This document shows positions 7,666 through 15,467 of a stretch of 64,000 nucleotides of DNA, one piece after another. The DNA lies in NCBI GenBank assembly GCA_016703325.1, contig JADJCH010000016.1:70858-134857 (forward strand). Direction: 5' to 3'. Positions within the stretch are counted from its first letter, which is position 1. Each line of letters begins with the position of its first letter. Under the pieces are notes generated by a model that ran no database searches, was not told the origin of the DNA, and saw nothing but the letters and a program-made list of their open reading frames with translations. This DNA comes from Burkholderiales bacterium. Lineage in GTDB: Bacteria; Pseudomonadota; Gammaproteobacteria; Burkholderiales; Burkholderiaceae_C. The translations under genes were made by a program, and so were the position numbers.

Positions 7666-9944
7666 CAGCACAGCTCCGGCACCACAGGCACCGCCACCGC
7701 GTTGGCCTGGGCAAAGGGGTTGGGCAGGCTGCGCAGGTCACTGGGTGGCTGGCTGCCTTCCACCACCACCACCGACAGCAGCTCGGGCAGCTGCCAGCGC
7801 CGCAGATCGATCTGCTGGTCGGCCGGGTCCACCGCCAGCGGGGAGCGCGATGCCGGCTGCCAGCGTTCACCCTGCCGCCCGAACATCAGCAGGCCGCCCA
7901 GCTCATCCACCCCGGCCACGCGGGCCACCTCCACCGCCAGTTCCCGGCTGCGCAAGGCCCGCCCCAGGCTCCAGCCCGTGCCGTCGAAGCCTCCCGGCGC
8001 GAGCGGCCAGAGCAGGCGGCGCAGCGCCTCGCGCACCTCCAGCAGCACCTGCTCGCGGCCGAAGCCGGCGCGGATCGACACGGCCACGCTCAGCCCCACC
8101 GGCAGGTACTCGCAGCCGATCACATACAGCTCTGTGGCCAGCGGCACCCGCGCGGCCAGGTGGGCATGCACCCTTTCGATCAACGGCCGGTCGGCCCGCG
8201 GGTTGGGGGCCGCTGCAACCGCCGCTGCCGGCAGCGCCATCACGCTGACCACGCCGGGCACGCCTTCGCGGCGGTCCTTGGGCTTGAAGCGCGGCAGCAC
8301 CTCGATGCGGCCCAGGTCCACCCCCGGTGTGTCCAGTGCCAGTCGCCGGTAGTCCTCCTGCGTGACCGCGCGGTCACGGTGGCGCAGCAGTGCCGGGATC
8401 CGCTTCTCGGCGGCCTCCAGCGTCTCGGCCTCTTCACCTTCTGCCAGCGGCAGGGGCTGCAACACCGTGATCGCCGCAGCCGGCTGCCCCCCCACCTGCA
8501 GCGCCCCGTCCAGCCGGGTCAAAGTGCCTGCCGGCAGGTTGCCGGCGCGTCCACCGCCAAAGCGACCCTCGGCCAGGCGGATGCGCATGCCCGCATCGGG
8601 CAGGCGGCCGCGCAGGCCGTCGCCCAGGCGCAGCTGACCGGCCTCGGCATCCAACTCGTAGGCCGTCGCGTCGCGCGCCACCTGGGGCTGGGCCGAGATG
8701 GCCGCCAGATCGTCCACCCGGCTCCAAGGCTGGTAGCCCCGACCGGGCTCCTCGACCTCGATGCGCAGGCTGACCGCCTCCACCGACCGCAGGGGCAGGT
8801 CGAAGCGCTGGTCCGCGCGCCCCTCCGACATGCCCAACAACACACCGGAGAGGGTGCGGCGCTGTTCCACCTCCACCGCATTGAGCCCCAGCCAGGACAG
8901 ATGCAGGTGCTCCACACCGGATTGTGGGCCGGGCCGCAACCGCAGCCAGCCGATCAACCGGGCCGCACGTTCGGCATCGTCCAGGCGCGGTGGCGCATCC
9001 CCCACCCCGGCAGCCGGGTTCTCGCCGATGTCGTTGGGCGGCGCCCAGATCAGATCCTGGTGCACCAAAGGCAAACGCAGGGTGCCGGCACGTGACAGGC
9101 CTGCGCTGCGGTCGCTGTGCGCCTCGGGCCGCAGTGTCAGGTAGTCGGTCTCGAAGCCGTTGCGGCCCCGGGTGGTGATTTCCCACAGCAGCGGCAATGC
9201 CACCGGAGCGGCCGCTTCCACCAGTGCAGCGGCCGGTTTCTGTGCAGGCACCACGCCCACACTCAGCAGCGGCGGTGCGCCGGTACCACCACCCAGCGCC
9301 AGCCGGGCCAGGTCGTTCACCTCCTCCTGGGTGCGCGGGGCCTGTGCCACCGGGGCCAGCAAGGCAACCCACAGGGCTCGATCGGCGCTGCGGCCGAACA
9401 CATCCACCCCCGCCGGGTCGGCCCGGCCGTCGGCGAACACCGGCGTGGTTTCGTACGGGGCCAAGCCGTCTCTGCCCAGCTGGTGCAGGCGAGCCAGGCC
9501 TTGCAGCAGACTGCTCTGCCGGACCTGCTCCACCTCGGTCAAGGCCCGTTTGATGTAGGCCTCGCTGGTGATCGGCAGCACCGTGGTTTCTTCCAGGGTC
9601 TCGATGGGCAGTGCGGCCTTTACGGTCGAGCGGGCCGGCAGGGTCTGTGCGGTCAGCTGTGTGGGCTGGGCAAAGGACAGCGCCACCAGGCCGCGCGCCG
9701 GTTGCGCCGGCTTCAACCCCATGCCCAGCAGTTTCAAGAACACCAGGCGCTGACGCTCCGGCACCAGGTTGGCGCGGTACAGCAGTGCATCGCCCAACCA
9801 GGCAAACAGCTCGATGAGGGTGCGCCCCGGATCGCCCAGGCGCACATGGGTCCATTCCGGCGTGTGCGCCGGCACCCGGGCGATCAGGTCCTCGACCAGG
9901 TCGTCGAAGCGGCGATCGTCCAGCGAGGGGGGCACGATGGGCAT
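7665..9944 (-). CDS. Baseplate J-like protein (Pvc11/gp6-like, putative baseplate assembly protein)
   Basis: A 759-residue protein starting at ATG 9944, three bases after the gp25 gene. The opening, with DDRRFDDLVEDLIARVPAHT and then PEWTHVRLGDPGRTLIELFAWLGDALLYRAN, is characteristic of the TIGR02243 putative baseplate assembly proteins of tail-like injection systems. The C-terminal third has the baseplate-J features TQEDYRRLALDTPGVDLGRIEVLPRFKP and RVPLATELYVIGCEYLPVGLSVAVSIR. In T4 terms it corresponds to gp6, in PVC to Pvc11; it builds the baseplate wedge together with gp25 and the gp7-like protein, the genes on either side. It is full length. Translational coupling with the next gene is indicated by the one-base stop/start overlap. 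Confidence 0.93.
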   Translation of the reverse strand: MPIVPPSLDDRRFDDLVEDLIARVPAHTPEWTHVRLGDPGRTLIELFAWLGDALLYRANLVPERQRLVFLKLLGMGLKPAQPARGLVALSFAQPTQLTAQTLPARSTVKAALPIETLEETTVLPITSEAYIKRALTEVEQVRQSSLLQGLARLHQLGRDGLAPYETTPVFADGRADPAGVDVFGRSADRALWVALLAPVAQAPRTQEEVNDLARLALGGGTGAPPLLSVGVVPAQKPAAALVEAAAPVALPLLWEITTRGRNGFETDYLTLRPEAHSDRSAGLSRAGTLRLPLVHQDLIWAPPNDIGENPAAGVGDAPPRLDDAERAARLIGWLRLRPGPQSGVEHLHLSWLGLNAVEVEQRRTLSGVLLGMSEGRADQRFDLPLRSVEAVSLRIEVEEPGRGYQPWSRVDDLAAISAQPQVARDATAYELDAEAGQLRLGDGLRGRLPDAGMRIRLAEGRFGGGRAGNLPAGTLTRLDGALQVGGQPAAAITVLQPLPLAEGEEAETLEAAEKRIPALLRHRDRAVTQEDYRRLALDTPGVDLGRIEVLPRFKPKDRREGVPGVVSVMALPAAAVAAAPNPRADRPLIERVHAHLAARVPLATELYVIGCEYLPVGLSVAVSIRAGFGREQVLLEVREALRRLLWPLAPGGFDGTGWSLGRALRSRELAVEVARVAGVDELGGLLMFGRQGERWQPASRSPLAVDPADQQIDLRRWQLPELLSVVVVEGSQPPSDLRSLPNPFAQANAVAVPVVPELC

Positions 9945-9947
9945 GGC

Positions 9948-10340
9948 TCAGCCTTCCAGGTCCAGGGTCACGGTCATTTCGGCGGGTGCCCCGTTGCGGG
10001 CCAGCCGGTAGGCGATCTCCACCCTCAGCTGTGCCGGTTGGTCGGCCACCTCCAGCACGTCCACCGCGTCCAGCAACAGGCGCGGCTCCCAACGGGCCAG
10101 CGCGTCCTGCACCGCGTCGCGGATCTCCCGGCGTGTGGCCACGTTGTTGGGCTGGTGCAGCCAGCGCTCCAGCCCGGCGCCGAAGTCCGGACGCATCAGT
10201 TGCTCACCCGGCCGGGTGCTGAGGATGGCGCGCAGGGCATCGCGCACGCTCTTGGCCGGATCCGGCCAGGCCAGCTGGCCGTGCTCGTCCGGCAGCGGCA
10301 ACAGCGGCCAGCCCAGCAGGGGGCGAGGCAAGGGGGCCAT
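9948..10340 (-). CDS. Baseplate wedge protein, GPW/gp25 family (Pvc9-like)
   Basis: A 130-residue protein from ATG 10340. The core AKSVRDALRAILSTRPGEQL, followed by MRPDFGAGLERWLHQPNN and a helix with an RDAVQDALARWEPRLLLD segment, is the classic gp25/GPW lysozyme-like fold signature, including the R-P-G-E and P-x-F-G-x-G-L motifs. In T4 and PVC this protein joins the sheath to the baseplate wedge and primes sheath contraction. The gene lies directly between the membrane-segment protein (4-base gap) and the J-like gene (3-base gap), the usual place for gp25. Confidence 0.94.
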   Translation of the reverse strand: MAPLPRPLLGWPLLPLPDEHGQLAWPDPAKSVRDALRAILSTRPGEQLMRPDFGAGLERWLHQPNNVATRREIRDAVQDALARWEPRLLLDAVDVLEVADQPAQLRVEIAYRLARNGAPAEMTVTLDLEG

Positions 10341-10344
10341 GGCG

Positions 10345-12003
10345 TCAGTTCCTCGGCGGCGGCTTCGGGAAGGGCAGGCAGATCTTCAAGCTGGCCAGCC
10401 AACCGAAGACCAGGTTGAAAAGCGACAGGAACAGGTTCAGCACGATGAAGGCGCAGATCGTGATCACCGGCAGGCTGAAGCTGCAGATCCAGGTCAGACC
10501 TGCGCCGGAGGACTGACCTTTGCCCTCCAGCAAGGACTTTGAATCGGCCGACAGCAGGCTCTGCAGCGAAGGCGGCACGACGAAGCTGACGTTGGGCTTC
10601 AGAGAGGCCAGCAGCCCCTTGTCGCCGGGGTCAGGCAGGACGATGCGGGCCACCGGCCCCTGCGCACCTTCGTACCAGGCTGCAATGACGAAGTCCTCGC
10701 TGGCAGAACCCCAGACCAGCCGGCCGGGACAGCGGCCTTGCGGCTTCAGGCGCACAAAGGGGCGCAATTGGTAGCGTGCCGACAGGTCATCGAAGCGACC
10801 TGCCGGATGAGGCTGCGCCGCAGCGCGCGCCGCCAGGGCAGCGTGCAGCGCATCCAGCAGGGCATGGCGCACCGACACCTCCAGCGCCGGCCAGACCTCA
10901 GGCACCCGGGGCCCGGTGCCAGACTCGCCCAGCAGCAGGCAGCGCCTGGCCGCCTTGAGGAAGCGGAAGGCGTCGGTCCTCTCGGGCTGACTCTGCCCGC
11001 TGCGCAATGGCAAGGTCAGCTCGATGCCCGCCAACACCTGCTGCAGTTGGCGGGCCGGCTCGCTGCTGCCGAAGGCGTCGAACTCCCCGGACAGCTGGGT
11101 CAGCAGACGCAGCAGCTCCAGCAGGGCGTCGGAATGTGCCTGTTCCCCGGGCGTGAACGACTGCTTCAACCAATCGGCGCCCAGCAGCTGGCCGGGTCTC
11201 GGCAGGGCCGCGGCATGGCCGCGCAAGGCGATCGGCAGGTGCGCCAGGAACTCACTTGTCCGGGGGCCGAAGTCGGCGCCGAATGGAGCGGCGTCTTCGG
11301 GCTGGAGCTCCGGCTGCTCGCTGCTCACCGTCGGCACGATGCCGTAGTACAGCGTGCGGCCCGCCTCGCGGCAGATGTCCGGCGGCGCAACATACAGCGG
11401 GATCACCTGCTCGTTCAGCCTGCCTTCGTCCTGTTGGCGACGCCAGGCATCGAGGTGGCGGTCCAGATCGGCCACCCCGGTGCGTCCATGCAGCAGGCGA
11501 GCGGAGGCCAGCGGGTCGGCATCCGCGCCACCGATGCGAGACAGCGGCAGCCAGCCCAGCAGGCGCCCTTCCCGGCTCATCCACCCCTGCGGCTGCCGGC
11601 CGGCCCCCAGGCGGCGAAGCACCAGTCCCACCGCTTCGATGCGCGCTGGGTCGAAGCGCGGTTGGCCGGGGGTCTCGCAGTACAGCTCGACCACTGCCAC
11701 ATGGAACTGCCGCTGGATGGGCTGGTACAGCTTGAGCACACCGTCCCGATTGCGGCTGCGGGCCTGGTGACCCTGCAGGCTCCGACGGCCGGCTTCGCTG
11801 CGCAAGGCCTCCAGCGTGGACTCCAGAAAGTGCTCGTCGCTGCGCTGCAGCAGCAAAGGGCCGGTGTGGCGCTCGAACTCCCTGGGGGCACACAGCCGCA
11901 CCGGGTGGCCATGTTCGACGCTGTGCCCGTTGGCAGCGGCGACCTTGCGCCGCTGGGCACGTTGGCTGCCGATCGGCTGGGTCGGGGAGGCAGGCAGGGC
12001 CAT
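10345..12003 (-). CDS. eCIS-operon protein with hydrophobic C-terminal segment (possible membrane anchor)
   Basis: A 552-residue protein. The ATG at 12003 is chosen because GAGGTGAAGAAG precedes it directly and it starts after the previous stop; an ATG at 12033 would overlap. The bulk is soluble and Arg/Leu-rich with no named family. The C-terminal 50 residues (about 500-545) hold one or two strong membrane segments (ICSFSLPVITICAFIVLNLF, then LSLFNLVFGWLASLKICL) and end in a Lys/Pro-rich tail. No signal peptide is seen, so a tail-anchored or hairpin topology is likely. It sits among baseplate genes where PVC has the PAAR-like tip gene. By analogy with membrane-associated contractile systems whose attachment factor has a C-terminal transmembrane segment (CisA of Streptomyces), it may dock the particle to the inner membrane. 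That is inference. Confidence 0.8.
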   Translation of the reverse strand: MALPASPTQPIGSQRAQRRKVAAANGHSVEHGHPVRLCAPREFERHTGPLLLQRSDEHFLESTLEALRSEAGRRSLQGHQARSRNRDGVLKLYQPIQRQFHVAVVELYCETPGQPRFDPARIEAVGLVLRRLGAGRQPQGWMSREGRLLGWLPLSRIGGADADPLASARLLHGRTGVADLDRHLDAWRRQQDEGRLNEQVIPLYVAPPDICREAGRTLYYGIVPTVSSEQPELQPEDAAPFGADFGPRTSEFLAHLPIALRGHAAALPRPGQLLGADWLKQSFTPGEQAHSDALLELLRLLTQLSGEFDAFGSSEPARQLQQVLAGIELTLPLRSGQSQPERTDAFRFLKAARRCLLLGESGTGPRVPEVWPALEVSVRHALLDALHAALAARAAAQPHPAGRFDDLSARYQLRPFVRLKPQGRCPGRLVWGSASEDFVIAAWYEGAQGPVARIVLPDPGDKGLLASLKPNVSFVVPPSLQSLLSADSKSLLEGKGQSSGAGLTWICSFSLPVITICAFIVLNLFLSLFNLVFGWLASLKICLPFPKPPPRN

Positions 12004-12013
12004 CTTCTTCACC

Positions 12014-12703
12014 TCACCAGACATTGCCCGCACCGGGGGTGTAGCTGCTGGAGATCACCGAATGGGTCTGCAGCACTTCGCACTTGACGACGCCGCTGAA
12101 CTGCGCCATCGCACTGTCCACCTTGACCATGCCGGCGCTGACCTCGACCTGCGCAGCCTGCACCGTCACCTTGGCAGCAGCCTCGATGTGGATGCCCTGC
12201 GCATCCAGGGTGATGCGGTTGCCGTTGGCATCCTCCAGCGTGACGCTGCCGGGGCCGTCCTGCAGCGTCAGGCGCTGCCCACCGGGGGTCTCCAGTTGCA
12301 GCGCCTCCTGGCCCTCCTGGTCGTCCAGCGTCACCACCACGCCATTGCGCGACCGGATGCGCTTGAAGCGGTTGCGCCCGCCAGGCTCCATCTCGGCCGG
12401 CGGCGCGGCCGCACCGCTCCACAGCCCACCCAGGATCAGCGGGTGGCGGGCGTCGCCCTGCACAAAGGTGACCAACACCTCGTCGCCCACGTCCGGCAGG
12501 AAAAAGGCACCCCGGTCATCGCCGGCAAAGGGCGCCACCACCCGTGCCCAGAGCTCGGCATCCTGGCCGGCCGTGCCATCGAAGCCGTACAGCCGCACCG
12601 CCACCCGGCTGCGCCCTTCCGGGTCGTCCAGCGTGGTGACGCGCGCCAGGAAGCAGGCCATCGGCCAGCCTGCAGCAGGGGTGAAGACAGGGTCGCGGAG
12701 CAT
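12014..12703 (-). CDS. Spike protein, gp5/VgrG OB-fold and beta-helix part (Pvc8 C-terminal half)
   Basis: A 229-residue protein from ATG 12703 (a second in-frame ATG at 12739 would overlap the previous gene). Residues about 20-100 show the gp5/VgrG OB-fold: LARVTTLDDPEGRSRVAVRL, FLPDVGDEVLVTFVQGDARHPLILGGLWSG. Residues about 110-200 are short repeated beta strands (LQLETPGGQRLTLQDGPGSV, LEDANGNRITLDAQGIHIEA) expected for the trimeric needle. It forms the central spike tip below the tube. The usual N-terminal gp27 part is not fused but is the separate gene just upstream (12718-13803). Confidence 0.92.
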   Translation of the reverse strand: MLRDPVFTPAAGWPMACFLARVTTLDDPEGRSRVAVRLYGFDGTAGQDAELWARVVAPFAGDDRGAFFLPDVGDEVLVTFVQGDARHPLILGGLWSGAAAPPAEMEPGGRNRFKRIRSRNGVVVTLDDQEGQEALQLETPGGQRLTLQDGPGSVTLEDANGNRITLDAQGIHIEAAAKVTVQAAQVEVSAGMVKVDSAMAQFSGVVKCEVLQTHSVISSSYTPGAGNVW

Positions 12704-12717
12704 GGCTGCCTGCGTTC

Positions 12718-13803
12718 TCAGGGGCCGAGGAAGGCGCATTCCGCCTTGAACTCGGTGCGGTAGCCGGCCTGCTGATCGAACAGGTGGAAGGCCTGCACCA
12801 CCTGGTAGGTGTTGTCGAACTGCTCCGAGATGCCCATCAGCCGCACCGAGCAGCCCACGCGCAGGCGGGGATTTCCCTCGGCGATGCCATGCGCGCGGAC
12901 GAAGCGCCGGGCACGCCGATCGAAGGCGGCCTGGGCCACGGCAAGGGCCTCCACGGCTGTGGCAACCGCTGGAGTGGCCAAGTGCTCCGGCCGATCGCCC
13001 AGCACGTCAGCGGCCCAGGCCGGTCCGCTGCGGCCCTGTCCCGGGCCGGCATGGCGCAGGGTATCGGCTTGGCCCTGAACCGCATCGCCCAACCCGGCAT
13101 CCCAACCCGCAATACTCACGGAGGTGACCTGACCGGACAGATCCGCACCGATGCGGATCTGGCTGAGCTGACCGTGCATCTGCAGCTCCACGCTGCCGCG
13201 CTGCATGTCCGCGCGCGGGCCGGCATGCAGGGTCTGCCCGACCACCTGCAGGTCTGCATCGAAGCGTGCAAACAGGCGCCGCAGGAAACCCAGGTCGGTC
13301 TCGTCGAGCTGAACCCAGGTGCCCAACGGGCTGTCCAGTCCCTGCAGTTGCACGCTCAGTCCCAGCGCCGCGGCCACCTGGCGCAGCACCTCGGCCGGAC
13401 TGCAGTCGCTGAACACGCGGCTGCGGCGCGCACTGCGCGCCTTGGCCAGTGCGTCTTCGGCCAACACCACCAGGGTCGGTGTGGCGCCGTGACGCCAGAC
13501 CAGCTCCAGCGCGCTCACCTGACCCTGGAAGATCTCGGTGGGGTCGGCCTCCTCGCCCGCATAGACCGCCAGTTGCGCGCCCAGCCGCAGGCTGGAGTCG
13601 GCACCGAAGCCGAGCTCGCCCTGCCCCTGGCGGGTGCTCACCCAGTTGCTCAGGTGCAGCTCCAGGGCGCTCTGCCCTCCTTCGGACTCCTCCATGCGCA
13701 TGGCGGTGAGCAGTTCGGTCATCCGCTCGTCGGCCTGACCGGCCACGCGCAGCGTCGGCCGGGCGCTGAAGACCGGGGTGCTGCTGAGGGAGGTTTCGGC
13801 CAT
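12718..13803 (-). CDS. Spike hub protein, gp27/phage late control D-like (Pvc8 N-terminal half)
   Basis: A 361-residue protein. ATG 13803 is chosen because the preceding frame overlaps the small upstream gene. It shows the gp27/GPD hub organisation: an N-terminal beta region (STPVFSARPTLRVAGQADER), then AVYAGEEADPTEIFQGQVSA, LRQVAAALGLSVQLQGLD, and QLDETDLGFLRRLFARFDAD, the standard motif of VgrG and gpD proteins. It ends just before where an OB-fold would begin, and that OB-fold is the next gene 14 bases on. It makes the trimeric hub that adapts the hexameric tube to the spike. Confidence 0.92.
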   Translation of the reverse strand: MAETSLSSTPVFSARPTLRVAGQADERMTELLTAMRMEESEGGQSALELHLSNWVSTRQGQGELGFGADSSLRLGAQLAVYAGEEADPTEIFQGQVSALELVWRHGATPTLVVLAEDALAKARSARRSRVFSDCSPAEVLRQVAAALGLSVQLQGLDSPLGTWVQLDETDLGFLRRLFARFDADLQVVGQTLHAGPRADMQRGSVELQMHGQLSQIRIGADLSGQVTSVSIAGWDAGLGDAVQGQADTLRHAGPGQGRSGPAWAADVLGDRPEHLATPAVATAVEALAVAQAAFDRRARRFVRAHGIAEGNPRLRVGCSVRLMGISEQFDNTYQVVQAFHLFDQQAGYRTEFKAECAFLGP

Positions 13804-13823
13804 GGCGGTGATCCGGGAGCGCT

Positions 13824-13997
13824 TCAGTCGTCCGCGAGACGCTGCCGGCGTTCGTCGATGTGCTCCCACTGCTGTGCCTGGGCATGCGCCTGCAGCAGCG
13901 GGGACGGCGGGGTCGGCTCGGCGCGGGTCGGCGCATCGCTTCCCTCCGGCCGTTCGGGCCGGATGTCTGCGGACACTTCCTCGAAAACAATCGGCAT
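13824..13997 (-). CDS. Small eCIS protein (57 aa), Pvc6/Afp6-like by size and position
   Basis: A short frame starting at ATG 13997, three bases after the stop of the tube-adaptor gene, and ending in TGA at 13824. It encodes 57 residues beginning MPIVFEEVSADIRPER and ending with a charged helix rich in Gln, Arg and Asp. PVC and Afp clusters carry an equally small gene (pvc6/afp6, about 60 codons) close to the tube-adaptor and spike genes, and the packing (20 bases to the spike hub ATG) supports translation. No strong ribosome site is seen; coupling to the upstream stop is likely. Function unknown. Confidence 0.72.
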   Translation of the reverse strand: MPIVFEEVSADIRPERPEGSDAPTRAEPTPPSPLLQAHAQAQQWEHIDERRQRLADD

Positions 13998-14000
13998 GGT

Positions 14001-14930
14001 TCAGCTTTCGAAACGGATGCGGGGCAGCTCGGCGTCGGCCTGGACGTCGGCAACATGATTGCGCCGCTCAGCGGCCTGCCCACCCGGCCCGATCTGCTTT
14101 CCGGCGCGGGTGGCTGCAGGAGGCAGCAGTCGTGCGCGAGCCGTCGGGCTGTCGATGCGGGCTCCAGCTTGGGCGGCGGTCGCAGCGTGTTGGCGCAGCC
14201 CGGTGAACGAAGCGCCTGCCGTGGCTTGCATGCTCATCGCACCACGGTTGGCTGGCGGTGGTGCGACAGGTCCTTTCAGACTGGCCTGCCCACCCACCTC
14301 CAGTGGTGTGCCCAAACCCGCGCTGAACCTCAGGCTGGCCGAACCGTTCAAACTGGCGATGAGCCGCGCCGCGCGCGGATCGCCCAAGGCGTCTGCGGCC
14401 TGCTTGGCCGAGCCGGAGGCCGCTACCGGTTCCTCGGCGGGTTTCTTGTCGGCAGAGGACGAGGGTCTGGTTCGGCTCTCGAACGTTGCCTGCTGATTCG
14501 ACAGGGTGAGGTTGATGCCGGCACGCAGCGGGACACCGTCGGGGGAGAAGAAGTCGAGGGTTTCCTTGTACTGCTCGATCACCCCAATGAAGCTGAAGTT
14601 GCCCCAACCAAAGATCACCAGCGTAGGCGTGCGTTGCTGACCTCGTCCCGTGGGGCGCATCAATGTGGAGATCTGCGCGGTATGGTCCCGCACATCGTGG
14701 CCATCCAGTGTCGTGTCGAACTGCAGCGTCAGCGTGAGCTTGGCAACACTCTTCTTGACGATCTGCCGCCCTCCTGCGGAGGCACTCTGTGTGTCCGGCT
14801 CATTGGTGAGCGTGTACTCCAGCGACTCCGGATTGAACTGAACCGGAAACGGTGTTCCGATCGCTGCAGAGCCGTTGCATGCAGCAAAGGTGGCAGGCAG
14901 CAGTTGAGGCTTCGCCGGAAGCGCAGTCAT
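14001..14930 (-). CDS. Contractile injection system tube adaptor protein (Pvc7/Afp7-like)
   Basis: A 309-residue protein from ATG 14930. The N-terminal 160 residues show the CIS tube-protein domain: FPVQFNPESLEYTLTNE, LTLTLQFDTTLDGHDVRDHT, PTLVIFGWGNFSFIGVIEQY, LDFFSPDGVPLRAGINLTLS. This domain stacks between tube and spike hub in Afp/PVC. In PVC7 a LysM domain follows; here the last 140 residues are Ala/Pro/Arg-rich and low complexity (LRFSAGLGTPLEVGG, then PPPANRG) with no clear LysM motif, which is a difference from the type proteins. The position between the second tube protein and the small Pvc6-like gene fits the role. Confidence 0.9.
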   Translation of the reverse strand: MTALPAKPQLLPATFAACNGSAAIGTPFPVQFNPESLEYTLTNEPDTQSASAGGRQIVKKSVAKLTLTLQFDTTLDGHDVRDHTAQISTLMRPTGRGQQRTPTLVIFGWGNFSFIGVIEQYKETLDFFSPDGVPLRAGINLTLSNQQATFESRTRPSSSADKKPAEEPVAASGSAKQAADALGDPRAARLIASLNGSASLRFSAGLGTPLEVGGQASLKGPVAPPPANRGAMSMQATAGASFTGLRQHAATAAQAGARIDSPTARARLLPPAATRAGKQIGPGGQAAERRNHVADVQADAELPRIRFES

Positions 14931-14940
14931 GGCTCAACCT

Positions 14941-15465
14941 TCACGGTGCGACCAGTCGCAGGCCCTCGTGGGCCAGGTGCAACTCCTCAATACCGATCTC
15001 GCTGCCCTTGGCATTGAGGTCGGCTGCCTTGAACTTGACCGGCAGGCAGCTGTCAAGCTCCCAGACCAGCACGGGGCGTTCATCCGCATCCCGCACCACA
15101 ATCGTTGCGGACAGCCGCCAGGCATAGGCACCGCCACTGACCAGCTGGAACCAGCTGAACAGGTCGTGGCTGCGGGTGAAGCCGCGCTTGAGCACCACGG
15201 TGGCAAAGCTCACTCGCCCGACGCGTTGCGCGGCGCCATAGTTGTGTCCACCTGCCTTGATGACCTTCGGCTCCATGGTGGCCTCCAGGCCGGTGCATTC
15301 GGAAAAGCCGCCACGACAAATGTCGACCGCGGCAGAAGCCACACCGCTGACGCGCCGCATCGTCAGGTCGAACCGGAACGTGTGCAGCGGGGACTCAATC
15401 CGCTCTGGTGTCGACTCATCGCCGAAGCCGATCCGCAGGCTGGCGGAAGCAGACAGCAGTGCCAT
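14941..15465 (-). CDS. Second tube protein / tube initiator (Pvc5-like, gp19 family)
   Basis: A 174-residue protein; ATG 15465 lies two bases after the stop of the second sheath gene. The sequence FRFDLTMRRVSGVASAAVDI, GGFSECTGLEATMEPKVIKA, LKRGFTRSHDLFSWFQLVSG and VLVWELDSCLPVKFKAADLN follows the T4 gp19-like tube fold seen in the first tube protein (17048-17491), but is longer and more diverged. In PVC/Afp the equivalent (Pvc5) forms the first ring of the tube above the baseplate, while Pvc1 polymerises into the shaft. Same operon and direction. Confidence 0.9.
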   Translation of the reverse strand: MALLSASASLRIGFGDESTPERIESPLHTFRFDLTMRRVSGVASAAVDICRGGFSECTGLEATMEPKVIKAGGHNYGAAQRVGRVSFATVVLKRGFTRSHDLFSWFQLVSGGAYAWRLSATIVVRDADERPVLVWELDSCLPVKFKAADLNAKGSEIGIEELHLAHEGLRLVAP

Positions 15466-15467
15466 GA

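Noticed and set aside
6918..9095. 725-codon plus-strand frame
   Set aside because: Antisense to the well-supported baseplate genes; Arg/Ala/Pro-rich with no motif.
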